Positions 17,052-27,031 of a DNA stretch of 51,105 bases are shown here, in pieces (position 1 is the stretch's first letter; each line of letters starts with the position of its first letter). The stretch comes from Acidobacteria bacterium RIFCSPLOWO2_02_FULL_65_29. Its GTDB lineage: Bacteria; Acidobacteriota; Vicinamibacteria; Vicinamibacterales; CAVVIG01. A program made the position numbers and the translations under genes. The notes beneath the pieces were generated by a model that was not told where the DNA came from, did no database searches, and saw only the letters and a program-made list of their open reading frames with translations. The stretch is taken from NCBI GenBank assembly GCA_001767435.1, contig MEKT01000119.1, positions 1-51,105 on the forward strand, given 5' to 3'.

Positions 17052-19424
17052 ATGAAGCATCGAGGGGCCAGCGTCCTGGGTCTGCTCGGTATTGGTGTGA
17101 CACTCTGCGTCGCCGCGACGCCGGTGCGCGCACGCCAGCAGCCGGACTCGGCGCGGCCGCCCGCGACCGTCCCGGCGAAGTCCCCGCAGCAGATCCTGCT
17201 CGACCGCTACTGCGTCTCCTGCCACAACGATCGGCTGAAGACGGGCGGTTTGACGCTGGCTCCGCTCGATCTCGCGGACGTCGGCGCGCATACGGAGACC
17301 TGGGAAAAAGTGGTCCGCAAGCTGCGCGGCGGTCTGATGCCCCCCGCCGGACTCCCCCGGCCCGACGAGACGACCTCGGTCGGCTTCGTGACGTGGCTCG
17401 AGACCGCCCTCGACCGGGCCGCGGCGGCGCGGCCCAATCCAGGGCGGACAGAGACGTTCCACCGGCTGAACCGCGCCGAATACCGGAACGCCGTCCGCGA
17501 CGTGCTCGCGCTCGAGATCGACGTCGACAGCCTCCTTCCAGCCGACACCGCCAGCCACGGCTTCGACAACGTCGCGGGCGGGATCAAGTTGTCGGAGTCT
17601 CTGATGGAGCGGTACCTGCTGGCGGCCAGGCAGATCAGCCGATCCGCCGTGGGCTCGCCTCCAGCCGCCCCGGTTGCGCAGACGCACAAGATCTCGCCGG
17701 CGATTCCCCAGGACGTGCACATCGAAGGGCTTCCCTTCGGCACCCGTGGCGGCGCGCTTGTCCAGCACTTCTTTCCACAGGACGCCGAGTACGTGTTCCG
17801 CTTCGAGCTTGCGAACACGACGGCGGGCGCGGATCTCGAGTTCCTGCTCGACGGCGAGCGCCTCAAGCAGTTCAGCGTCAACCGCGGACAACGGTCGGTC
17901 GACGCCGACGGCAACGAAATCAACGAGAAACTCGAGGTCCGCCTGCCCGTGAAAGCAGGCCGTCGCGAGGTCGCCGCCGCGTTCCTCGGCGGGTCTCCCC
18001 CAATCGCCGAGGCGAACCGCCGGCCGTTTCTGAACCCGACCGTCAGCCGGCCCGCCGCGGCGGCGCTCCGCAGTATCACGGTGACGGGCCCATTCGACGC
18101 GACCGGCGCGGGAGATACCGCGAGCCGGCGTCGGATCTTCTCGTGCCGACCGCGTGCGATGGGAGACGCGACCTCCTGCGCGACGACGATTCTTTCGGGC
18201 CTGGCCCGGCGCGCGTACCGACGGCCGGTCGAGAGCGCCGACATCGAAACCCTGCTGCTGGCCTATCGCGCGGGTGCGGCCGACGCGGGCTTCGAGCGCG
18301 GCATCGAGCGCGCGCTGCAGCAACTGCTCGTCAGCCCGGAGTACCTGTTCCGCCTCGAGGTGGATCCGCCTGGCGCCGCCGTCGGCGCCAACTACCGGAT
18401 TAGCGACCTCGAGCTGGCGTCCCGCCTGTCGTTCTTCCTCTGGAGCAGCGTGCCGGACGATGAGCTGCTCGAGGTGGCGTCCAGACGGCAGCTGCGGGAT
18501 CCTGCGGCTCTCGAACGCCAGGTACGCCGCATGCTCGCCGACCCGAAGTCCGGGGCGCTCACGAACAACTTCGTGGGGCAGTGGCTGCGGCTCAGGAACC
18601 TCGAGTCGGCGTCACCGTCCGAAGTGCTGTTCCCGGATTTCGACGATGGGCTGAAGGCGGGGTTCAAGCGCGAGACGGAGCTGTTCTTCGACAGCATCCT
18701 CCGCGAGAACCGCAGCGTGCTCGACCTGCTGTCGGCCGACTACACGTTTGTGAACGACCGCGTGGCGCGCCACTATGGCATTCCGAACGTGAACGGCAGC
18801 CATTTCCGCCGCGTGACGCTGCCCGACAAACAGCGTCAAGGCCTGCTCGGCCAGGGCAGCATCCTGACCATCACGTCGCATCCCGTGCGCACCTCGCCGG
18901 TGTTTCGCGGCAAGTGGATTCTCGACAACGTCCTCGGCACGCCCCCTCCCCCGCCGCCCCCGAACGTCCCGCCGCTGGCCGAGAGGACGGGCGTGTACGC
19001 CGACCGTCAGCCGTCGATGCGCGAGCGGATGTCGGAACACCGCAGCAACCCCGTGTGCGCGAGCTGTCACGCCATGATCGACCCGCTCGGGTTCGGCCTG
19101 GAGCAGTTCGACCCGGTCGGCCGCCGGCGCGAGGTTGACGAGCTCTACAAGCCGATCGACGCCTCAGGCGTCCTCCCCGATGGGACCAGGTTCAACGGCG
19201 CCGCCGAATTGAACGCCGCCCTCTTGCGGCGACCCGATCGCTTCGTCACGACACTGACCGAACGATTGCTGACCTACGCGCTCGGCCGCGGCCTCGAGCC
19301 GTACGACATGCCAGCCGTCCGCGCCATCGTCCGCGCCTCGGCGGATAGTCGTTACAGCCTGCAATCGATCATGCTCGGCATTGTGAACAGCCTCCCGTTC
19401 CAGCACAGGAGAGTTTCGTCATGA
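17052..19424 (+). CDS. DUF1592/DUF1588-type exported c-type cytochrome-like protein
   Basis: A 790-residue protein with a signal peptide, then a CVSCH heme-binding motif near residue 56. Domains follow in the usual order: DUF1587 (about 130-200), an inserted carbohydrate-binding-like segment, DUF1595 (about 375-435), DUF1592 (about 450-590), DUF1588 with a second CASCH near 670 and HAMIDPLGFGLEQFDPVG, and DUF1585 at the C-terminus. Two CxxCH motifs suggest two heme c groups. The family is widespread in Planctomycetes and Acidobacteria and thought to be periplasmic; substrates are unknown. It overlaps the DUF1552 gene by 4 bases. Confidence 0.9.
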   Translation: MKHRGASVLGLLGIGVTLCVAATPVRARQQPDSARPPATVPAKSPQQILLDRYCVSCHNDRLKTGGLTLAPLDLADVGAHTETWEKVVRKLRGGLMPPAGLPRPDETTSVGFVTWLETALDRAAAARPNPGRTETFHRLNRAEYRNAVRDVLALEIDVDSLLPADTASHGFDNVAGGIKLSESLMERYLLAARQISRSAVGSPPAAPVAQTHKISPAIPQDVHIEGLPFGTRGGALVQHFFPQDAEYVFRFELANTTAGADLEFLLDGERLKQFSVNRGQRSVDADGNEINEKLEVRLPVKAGRREVAAAFLGGSPPIAEANRRPFLNPTVSRPAAAALRSITVTGPFDATGAGDTASRRRIFSCRPRAMGDATSCATTILSGLARRAYRRPVESADIETLLLAYRAGAADAGFERGIERALQQLLVSPEYLFRLEVDPPGAAVGANYRISDLELASRLSFFLWSSVPDDELLEVASRRQLRDPAALERQVRRMLADPKSGALTNNFVGQWLRLRNLESASPSEVLFPDFDDGLKAGFKRETELFFDSILRENRSVLDLLSADYTFVNDRVARHYGIPNVNGSHFRRVTLPDKQRQGLLGQGSILTITSHPVRTSPVFRGKWILDNVLGTPPPPPPPNVPPLAERTGVYADRQPSMRERMSEHRSNPVCASCHAMIDPLGFGLEQFDPVGRRREVDELYKPIDASGVLPDGTRFNGAAELNAALLRRPDRFVTTLTERLLTYALGRGLEPYDMPAVRAIVRASADSRYSLQSIMLGIVNSLPFQHRRVSS

Positions 19425-20761
19425 TCATCACGAAGATGGCGTTGCCCCGGCGGACGTTCCTTCGAGGCCTCGGCGCGGTGGTCGCGCTGCCGGTCCTCGA
19501 CGCGATGGTGCCCGCGCTCAGCGCGGCGCAGACGGCCGCGCGTCCAGCGGTGCCGCGCCTCGGGTTCGTGTACGCGCCGAACGGGTCCTTCCTGCCGAAT
19601 TTCTTCCCGCAGCAGGTGGGTCGCCAGTTCGAGCTCACGCCGGTTCTCAAACCGCTCGAGAGCGTTCGGGACCGCATCGTCGTCGTCAGCGGCCTGGCCA
19701 ACAAGGGCGCCGAGAACCTCAGCGAGGGCGGCGGCGTGCACACGCGAATCGGGGCGGCCTGGTTGAGCGGCACGCGTCCCAAGAAGACCGAGGGCACCGA
19801 CATCGAGGCTGGGACCTCCATCGACCAGATCGCGGCGGCCCAGATCGGGCGCGACACGCCGCTGCAGTCCCTCCAGATCACCCTGGACCACGACATCATC
19901 GTCGGCAGCTGCGAGAACGGCTACAGCTGCGTCTACCAGCACACGTTCTCGTGGAAATCGCCGACGACGCCGATGCCGATGGAGAGCAATCCCCGGTCGG
20001 TGTTCGAGCGGCTCTTCGGCGAGGGCGGGACGGCAGCCGAGCGCATGGCGCGCCTCAGGCAGGATCGGAGCGTCCTCGATCTGGCCAAGGGAGACATGGC
20101 TCGCCTGCGTCGCCGGCTCGGGCTGAAGGACCGCTCCACGGTGGACGATTACCTGACGGCCGTCCGCGACGTCGAGCTGCGCATCCAGCGCGCCGAGCGC
20201 AGCACCGACCCCACGCGCCTGCCCGACATGCCGGCGCCAGTCGGCGTGCCGGACTCCTGGGACGAGCACGCGAAGCTCATGTTCGACCTGACGCTCCTCG
20301 CCTATCAGGCCGACATCACGCGTGTCGTCGCCTTCCAGATTTCGCGCGAGCTGAACGGCCGGGCGTATCCGTGGATCGGCGTGCCGGACGGCCACCACTC
20401 CGTGTCGCACCATCAGCTGGATCCGGAGAAGATCACCAAGGCGACCAAGATCAACGCGTACCACATGTCGCTCTTCGCTCGGCTCCTCGAGCGGATGCGC
20501 GACACGCCGGACGGCGACGGGTCGCTCCTCGACCACTCGCTGATGATGTACGGCACGGGCATGGGAGATAGCGATCACCATACGCCGGTCAACATCCCGA
20601 CCGTGCTCGCGGGCGGCGCGTGCGGCAGGCTCGACGCGGGCCGGTTCGTGCAATACCCGGCGGATACGCCGATGATGAATCTCGGGATGACCGTGCTGGA
20701 CAAAGTCGGTGTTCAAGTGGAGCGCGTCGGCGACAGCACGGGCCGGCTCGCGAATTTGTAG
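19421..20761 (+). CDS. DUF1552 protein with Tat-type signal
   Basis: A 446-residue protein whose N-terminus carries PRRTFLRGLG followed by a hydrophobic segment and an A-x-A-like site, a twin-arginine export signal. The body matches DUF1552 with RLGFVYAPNGSFLPNFFP, SVFERLFGEGG and the C-terminal SLLDHSLMMYGTGMGD block, related to the DUF1501/sulfatase-like fold. It is translationally coupled to the DUF1592 gene (ATGA), the standard pair in this family, so both probably work together outside the cytoplasm. Confidence 0.9.
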   Translation: MIITKMALPRRTFLRGLGAVVALPVLDAMVPALSAAQTAARPAVPRLGFVYAPNGSFLPNFFPQQVGRQFELTPVLKPLESVRDRIVVVSGLANKGAENLSEGGGVHTRIGAAWLSGTRPKKTEGTDIEAGTSIDQIAAAQIGRDTPLQSLQITLDHDIIVGSCENGYSCVYQHTFSWKSPTTPMPMESNPRSVFERLFGEGGTAAERMARLRQDRSVLDLAKGDMARLRRRLGLKDRSTVDDYLTAVRDVELRIQRAERSTDPTRLPDMPAPVGVPDSWDEHAKLMFDLTLLAYQADITRVVAFQISRELNGRAYPWIGVPDGHHSVSHHQLDPEKITKATKINAYHMSLFARLLERMRDTPDGDGSLLDHSLMMYGTGMGDSDHHTPVNIPTVLAGGACGRLDAGRFVQYPADTPMMNLGMTVLDKVGVQVERVGDSTGRLANL

Positions 20762-20765
20762 AACT

Positions 20766-20940
20766 TTGTAGGCCGGGTCCATATCAATTGGTGAGGATTG
20801 CGAAATTAAGAATCAAGAATTCGGAATTAAGAATTCGGGCGACGAAATCTGAATTCTCAATTCCTAATTCCCAATTTTTCGCAATGCTCTTAGGACCCGG
20901 CAACGTAGCGAGACGTAGGCCGGGTCCTGTGGACCCGGCG
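20766..20940. repeat. Nested AT-rich and GC-rich palindrome
   Basis: An inner AT-rich inverted repeat (arms ATTGCGAAATT at 20797 and AATTTTTCGCAAT at 20873, filled with AATTAAGAATTC-type heptamers) sits inside outer arms GGCCGGGTCC (20771) and GGACCCGG (20893). A further CCGGGTCC/GGACCCGG hairpin lies at 20920-20938, right before the ankyrin gene. It looks like one palindromic element inserted in another. Confidence 0.65.
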
Positions 20941-20957
20941 AGGCAGTGAGGCGAGGC

Positions 20958-22577
20958 ATGGATCTGAAACGTGCGACCGCGCTGGTTTTGGCTTTCTTCG
21001 CGCTCGGGACAGGATCCGTCGTCGGGGCGGGCGACACGGCGCTGGTCCAAGCGGCCAAGGACGGCGACAAGGCGGCCGTTCAGCGTCTGCTCGGACAAAG
21101 AGTCGATCCGAACAGTGCGGCCACTGACGGTTCCACGGCCCTGCACTGGGCGGTCCACCGAGACGCCGCGGACCTGGTCGAGACGCTCGTCACGGCCGGG
21201 GCGAGCGCCAACGCGGTCAACCGCTACGGCGTGACTCCTCTGTCGCTCGCCAGCACCAACGGGAACCTCACGATCGTGAATCGTCTCCTGGCAGCCGGCG
21301 CGGATCCGAACGCCGCCCTGCCGAACGGCGAGACCATTCTGATGACCGCCGCACGGACCGGCCGGCCGGAGGTGCTGAAGGCACTGCTCGACAAGGGCGC
21401 GAACCCCAACGCGCGTGAAAAGTCACGGGGGCAGACCGCGTTGATGTGGGCGGCCGCCGAGAACAACGCGGCCGCGATTCCCGTGCTCCTTGCCGGTGGC
21501 GCTGATCGCGACGCTCGTACCGGCGACGCCGCCCCTGCGGCTCCCGGCGCCGGCTCGTTCTCGCGCGCGGCCGGCGTCGCGCCCGCCGCCAACCTGCGGC
21601 CGACGTTCACCGCCTTTCTCTTCGCCGTTCAACGCGGCAATACGGAGTCTGTCCGCACGCTGCTCGACGGCGGCTCGAGCGTCGACGAGGGATTGCCGGA
21701 TGGCACGAGCGCGCTCGTGCTCGCCGTTCAGAACGGGCACTGGGAGCTCGGCGGCTACCTCGTCGATCGCGGAGCCAACGTGAACGCCGCCGGGCAGGGC
21801 TTCGGCGCGCTCCATCAGATCACGCGCATCCGCCGGACGAACATCGGGTTCATGCCCCCGCCCTCCGGCAAAGGCAACATCAGCAGCACGGATCTCGTGC
21901 GCAAGCTTCTGGCCAAGGGCGCCGACGTCAACGCTCCGATGGCGCGCGACTTCCGCGACGGCTATCGCAACCGGTTCAACCGCATCGGCGCCACGCCCTT
22001 CCTCCTCGCCGCGAAGAACGTCGATACCGAGCTGATGAAGATCTACCTGGCAGCCGGCGCGAACCCGATGACGGCGAACGCGGACAAAACGACCGCGCTC
22101 ATGGTCGCAGCCGGCGTGGACATCTGGAACCCGGGCGAAGACGGCGGCTCGGCCCCGGGCTTCGAACCCGAAGCGCTCGCGGCCGTGAAGATGCTCGTTG
22201 AGCTGGGCCACGACGTCAATGCCGCCAACGATCGCGGCGAGACGGCTCTGCACGGCGCCGCCTACCGCGGCGCCAACTCCATTGTCGAGTACCTGGTGTC
22301 GAAGGGCGCGAAGCTCGACGCGAAGAGCGCGCAGGGCTGGACGCCGTGGACGATCGCCAACGGCGTGTTCTACTCGCTCTTCTTCAAGGAGCAGCGCAAC
22401 ACGGCCGCGCTTCTCGAAAAGCTCATGGCCGATCGTGGCATCTCGACCGCCGGAATGGCCGACGATGGCCGGACCTGCTTCGATTGCGGACGAAACGACC
22501 GCACCCGCCGCGACGCCGAGGGCAACCGCCTCGTGCAGCCGGCGCCGGACCAGGTGCCGCCGCCGAGACCGCAGTAG
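20958..22577 (+). CDS. Exported ankyrin repeat protein with C-terminal CxxC
   Basis: About 539 residues from ATG 20958. A signal peptide (ATALVLAFFALGTGSVVGAG) is followed by many ankyrin repeats with the classic GSTALHWAV, GVTPLSLAS, GQTALMWAA and GETALHGAA units. A long linker near residues 190-220 and a C-terminal DDGRTCFDCGRNDR segment depart from plain ankyrin proteins. The CFDC pair lacks the His needed for a heme c motif, although related proteins in similar clusters may have one. The position after the DUF1592/DUF1552 pair and before a cytochrome c suggests a scaffold in the same periplasmic module. Confidence 0.85.
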   Translation: MDLKRATALVLAFFALGTGSVVGAGDTALVQAAKDGDKAAVQRLLGQRVDPNSAATDGSTALHWAVHRDAADLVETLVTAGASANAVNRYGVTPLSLASTNGNLTIVNRLLAAGADPNAALPNGETILMTAARTGRPEVLKALLDKGANPNAREKSRGQTALMWAAAENNAAAIPVLLAGGADRDARTGDAAPAAPGAGSFSRAAGVAPAANLRPTFTAFLFAVQRGNTESVRTLLDGGSSVDEGLPDGTSALVLAVQNGHWELGGYLVDRGANVNAAGQGFGALHQITRIRRTNIGFMPPPSGKGNISSTDLVRKLLAKGADVNAPMARDFRDGYRNRFNRIGATPFLLAAKNVDTELMKIYLAAGANPMTANADKTTALMVAAGVDIWNPGEDGGSAPGFEPEALAAVKMLVELGHDVNAANDRGETALHGAAYRGANSIVEYLVSKGAKLDAKSAQGWTPWTIANGVFYSLFFKEQRNTAALLEKLMADRGISTAGMADDGRTCFDCGRNDRTRRDAEGNRLVQPAPDQVPPPRPQ

Positions 22578-22666
22578 AAAGTGGGCTACAGGCTATCCCG
22601 GGGAGAAGGACTACACTCTGGACGAGCGGATTCACGTGCTGGCGTTGCGGAATGTCGAAGGGCTGA

Positions 22667-23149
22667 CTAGGGCCGGCTGACCGGCATCGCAATCGCTTTC
22701 AACCTCTCGACCTCAGGCGGCAGTTCGGTCTGCCCCGCGGGAACGTCGTTCGCCTTCAGCAGGAAGCTCACGATGTCGACCACGGTCTGCGGCGCGAGCG
22801 TGTCCGGCTTGTTCTGGGGCATCGTCGTGCCGATCGTGACGAAGAGATCGGCGACCGGCTGATCGCGCCAGCGATGGACGAAGATGGGGCCCACGAGCGC
22901 CGGCGCGCCGGCCTCGCTTCCCCCGCCCGTCAGGTTGTCCCGATGGCAGTACCCGCAGTGCTCTTTGTACAAGAGCTGGCCCCGCACGGCCTGGGCCTCC
23001 GTGTACACGCCATCCCAGATGGTTCGCGGCGCGTCCTGCTCTGCGCGGAGCGTCTCGCCGATGGCACCGGCTGCGCAGACCGCGAGGGCGGCGCCACATG
23101 CGGCTCCGAGCACGGCGATGCGCGACTGGCGCTCACGAGACCGGCTCAA
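22667..23149 (-). CDS. Single-heme c-type cytochrome
   Basis: A 160-residue protein with an N-terminal membrane/signal segment and the heme motif CGYCH near residue 65, followed by GGGSEAGAPALVGP and the axial Met region TIGTTMPQNKPD. Size and layout match class I cytochromes c of quinoprotein-type electron chains. It is convergent with the ankyrin gene, 90 bases apart. It probably serves electron transfer for the neighbouring exported module. Confidence 0.85.
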   Translation of the reverse strand: MSRSRERQSRIAVLGAACGAALAVCAAGAIGETLRAEQDAPRTIWDGVYTEAQAVRGQLLYKEHCGYCHRDNLTGGGSEAGAPALVGPIFVHRWRDQPVADLFVTIGTTMPQNKPDTLAPQTVVDIVSFLLKANDVPAGQTELPPEVERLKAIAMPVSRP

Positions 23150-23261
23150 TGCCGAGATTATAGCGGCGCTCGGTTCCCCTTGACGAGGGCTTCAAGAGCG
23201 TACACAAGACCGTTGGCGACTACGCGGCGGATCGTTGCGACGAGATGGCCGCGCGGCAGCG

Positions 23262-23466
23262 CCGGAGATCTTGTTGTGACGAAGGCCAAACTCGAAGGAC
23301 TGTTCGGCAGACGAACTCGCCCTGCTGCAGCCAACGCCAGGCGACCTGCGGCGACTCAAGGAATCCGTTCTGTGGATCTGGAAGGCACGGAAAGCGGCCG
23401 TGCGCGAGGAACTCGCGACCGCCGAGCGTGCTGCCAAGGCGATTCAGGACAAGCTGAACCGTCTCG
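23262..23466 (+). pseudogene. C-terminal fragment of a large serine recombinase
   Basis: Reading on the plus strand, with a one-base frameshift near 23306, this matches residues about 343-400 of the intact recombinase at 40217-41788: KAKLEGLF, then ADELALLQPTPG, then RKAAVREELATAERAAKAIQ. No start or catalytic part is present. It abuts, in opposite orientation, the N-terminal fragment that follows. Confidence 0.8.
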
Positions 23467-23469
23467 TCA

Positions 23470-23800
23470 CGCGGGGCGTTCAAGTACCCGATCGGCGCCA
23501 GGAACGTCCATCGTCCCAGTTCCAGCCAGCGCAGCCTTCATGCCGGCGCGGGTGCGGTCTGAGCGACAGTCGTTGTCGAACTGCGCGAATGCGGCCAGCA
23601 CGCCTTCCATCAGCTTGCCCGTGGACGTGTCGTCGATCGGCTCCGTTGCCGACCGCAGCGAGATGCCGAGCGATTGCAGGTGCGAGCGCAGCGCGAAGGG
23701 GTCGTATGTGTCCCGCGCGAATCGCGTCAGGTTGAACACGACGACGAAGTGCACGCGGCCCTTATTCAACCGGCAGTACGTGAGCAACGCGCGTGACGTG
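23470..23800 (-). pseudogene. N-terminal-half fragment of the same serine recombinase type, inverted
   Basis: The minus strand encodes LLTYCRLNKGRVHFVVVFNL, RFARD and LQSLGISLRSATEPIDDTS, nearly identical to residues 79-165 of the intact recombinase. A frameshift near 23520 is followed in another frame by GRWTFLAPIGYLNAPR, matching residues 169-183. The catalytic Ser region (residue 29) is missing. It ends where the plus-strand fragment ends, so the old gene was cut and one part inverted. Confidence 0.85.
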
Positions 23801-23869
23801 AGGTCAGACGCGCTGATCGCGTGAGTTGGCGATCGCGCGATCGATCCAAGTAGTTGTTGAGGAAGTTTC

Positions 23870-26859
23870 TTAGAGCGGCAGCTTGGCGTATTCCGCCTGA
23901 GCTTGCTTGAGGATCGGGATGTCGGGGTCGGCGTCCTTCCACAGTGCGAAGAAGTCCTGGAAGGCTCTACGGGCGTTCGCCGCGTCGCCCGCGAGCGCGG
24001 AGCCACGCGCGAGACCCACGTAGGAAATCGAATAGTACAGTCCCCAATTCGGATAGCGCCAGGTACTACCCCAACTGGCGCCCTTGTGATCCAGGATCTT
24101 CCGGAACTCGGCCGCGGCCTCCGCGCCCTTCTGTAGACGCAGATACGCCAGGCCTCGCAGGTACACCGCCTCGGGGTAAGCGCGCTCGTAAGGCGAGGCG
24201 GATACCAGCAGCTCCACGGCCCTTGCGGGCTGACCGCGCTGGAGTTCGCTAGCTGCGCGAATCTCAGGGAGTTGCACCGCATTCCAGAGGGTTCCATTTG
24301 GAAGACGCTTGGAAGCCTCCGCGGCGAGCTTCTCCGCCCGGGCCGCATCGCCGCACAGAGCCAGCGCCAGCGCCGGACGCCCCAGGCGGCGCACGGTGTC
24401 GCAGTTCCCCGACAGCGCGTCGGCGCGCGCATCCGCTTCTTCGAAGTCCGCCCCGACGTCCCGGAGCCCCCGGCGCAGCGCCGTCTCCGCGGCTCGCGCG
24501 TACAACTTGCTGGATTCACCACGCTGGCCAAGCACATTCCGATTGGCCGCCTGCAAGCCAAAGCTCAGGTACTCCTCCGGCTTGCCTGCGTACCATTGAA
24601 TTTCCCTGGCGACCGCTGCCTGATCGCCGTCGATGTAGGCGATTTCGAGGAAACGCTGGTGGATCCTCGCGCCGCCGATTCCCAGCGTCCGCAGTTTCTC
24701 AGCGACTTGCTTGGCCTCGTCGAGCCGGTCCAGGCACATATAGGCGTCCAACAGCCGTCGATAGGGCGGTTCCGCGTTCGGCTGCAACTGAGCCGCCGCC
24801 TGGCCTTCCTTGAGTCCCTCTTCGAATTGCCCCAGGGTTATGTAGTTTTCGCTCAAGTTGTTATGAAATCCCCAGGTGCGGGGATAGCTCCCGATACCCG
24901 CTCGAAAGGCGTCAATTGTTTTGTCCAACTCGCCAGTCGACTCGTAGTAGCCGGCCGCTATGTGGTGCCGCTCATACTCGGAGACGCGGTCGATCAACGA
25001 AAAAGCCTTGCGCTTGTATTCGGCCTCGAGCCCTGCGTCCCCAGCATTGTTGAAAGCGGTCGAGAGGTGGTGGTAAGCCATGGCGAAATTCGGATCGAGC
25101 GCGATAGCGCGCTTGAACAACGGAACAGCCGCGAGAAATCGGCCCTGGGCCAACTCGGCGTAGCCCGCCGTGTAGCTCTGGAGAGCTTCCAGCGAACCCG
25201 TGGTCGCCTGCTCCAGCGGACGATTCAATTTCTGGATTGAGCTACGCGATTCTCCAAGTTTGCCGCGCATGGCCGTCGCGGCGGTTCCCAGCGCGTTCAC
25301 CACGTGCTCCTTGTCGTCCGTTTGGATCTGCTCCCGAGCAAGGGTTTCGCCACTCTCGCAAGTGATCGCCTGGAGCGCGATGATGTAACTGTTACCGAGA
25401 CTGGCGATGGATCCTTCGATGGTCGCCGCGGCCGCGTCGCGCACGCAGATCTCATGGGCGATCTGGTTGGTGATGCGCGCGGTGGGAGGCAGGCTCATCA
25501 GCCGCAGGTTCTGTCGCACCTGCTCATCGTCCATGATTTTCAGGAAGGGCGATTGTTCAAGCTGTATTGCCAACCCTTGGCGAAGCGTCCCGTCAAAGAC
25601 GGGGTCGCCTGTCGTGTTCGTGAAATCAGCGAGGACAATCGTGTTCTTGTCTGTGAGTTTTGGTGGGCGCTGAAAGTAGACGTAACCTGCGACGAAGAGC
25701 GCCAGCGCAGCCGCCGCCGCAGCAGCAACCATCGCCTTCCAGCGTTTGGTGATGGCTGGTGTGACGCCGGGCTTCGCACTTGTTGTCACCCGCGTCAACC
25801 GCCGCAGGTCAACGACCAGTTCACGTGCGGTCTGATAGCGTTCGGCGGGATCTTTTTCGAGGGCCTTCTCGACCACATTCCGGAAGCCGGCGGGCAGGTC
25901 CAGCGATTCCGCCAATGGCGGCGCCGGCCGGCTGACCAGAGCCTGCAGCCGTTCCAGATCTGTCGCGCCTTCAAACGGCCGCCGGCCCGCGAGCAGCTCG
26001 TACAGGACGACGCCGAATGAGAAGATGTCGCTGCGCGCGTCCACCGGCTGGCCCGCCGCCTGCTCCGGTGACATGTACGTGATGGTCCCCACGATCATGC
26101 CGGGTCGCGTGTGCCCTGCCGAACGCGTTCGGGTCGCCGCCTGGCTGTCCGTGGCTTCCCAGAGCTTGGCCAGCCCGAAGTCCGCGAGCTTGGCGTAGCC
26201 GTTTTTCGCCACCAGGATGTTCTCGGGCTTGATGTCCCGGTGGACGATGCCGGCGGCGTGTGCGGCGGCAAGGCCGTCGGCCACGCCTGTCAGCAGCTCG
26301 ATAATCTCCCGCCAGGTGCGCTTCGTGGCCTGAGCCCAGTCCTTGAGCGTGCCGCCGTCGACGAACTCGGTGACCAGATATTGACGGCCATCGACCTCCC
26401 CAACGTCGTAGACCGTCACAATGTGTGGGTGGTTCAACGAGGATGCGGTCTGCGCTTCGCGCTGAAAACGGCGGCGAGCGGCAGCGTCGGCCAGGTCGTC
26501 GGACAGCAACTTGATCGCGACCGGCCGATTCAACTTCGTGTCGAGCGCGCGGTAGACGACGCCCATGCCGCCCGCGCCGAGGGGGGCCTGAACCTGATAC
26601 CCGCCGATTCGATGGCCAACTGGTATCGACGGGCCGGGACCGGTCACGAGGCGTGCCGCCATGACCACAGCCGGTCCGGTTGTCCGAGAAATGCCTCCGC
26701 CGACGTCGGCTGTGCGAGCAGCGACTCGACATCGCGTCGCAATGCGTCATCCCCCGCACAGGCGTCCCCGAGAAACAGCGCCCGGTCGCGTGCGTCACGC
26801 GCGAGCGCCGCGTGATAGAGCTCCTCGACGCGCCGCCAGCGCTCGGGTGTCATGGGCAT
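23870..26859 (-). pseudogene. Ser/Thr protein kinase with TPR domain, split by a frameshift
   Basis: The main frame (23870-26668, 932 codons) has a kinase domain with GAGGMG at 31-36, the catalytic Lys at 53, HRDIKPEN, DFGLAK and SPEQ, then a membrane helix near residue 320 and a long tetratricopeptide region. The preceding frame (26644-26859) encodes the usual N-terminal helical lead of such kinases, MTPERWRRVEELYHAALA and ACAGDDALRRDVESLLAQ, which in this family is fused upstream of the kinase. A shift of one base near 26675 would join them. The kinase might still start at ATG 26662. Either a real frameshift or an assembly error. Confidence 0.85.
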
Positions 26860-27031
26860 GATGGTGCAGTATCGCGATTATAGGCGCCAAGCGAATACGG
26901 AGGGAACTGAGCTTCTCCAGCCTGAACCGGCGTGTGAACCGGCGGGAGTGGACGCGCCCTCCACACAACGCTCAAGCGCCCTCCGTTCGACCAGCTCCGC
27001 AGATAGCAGCAAGAACGCTTGCGTCCTTGAA

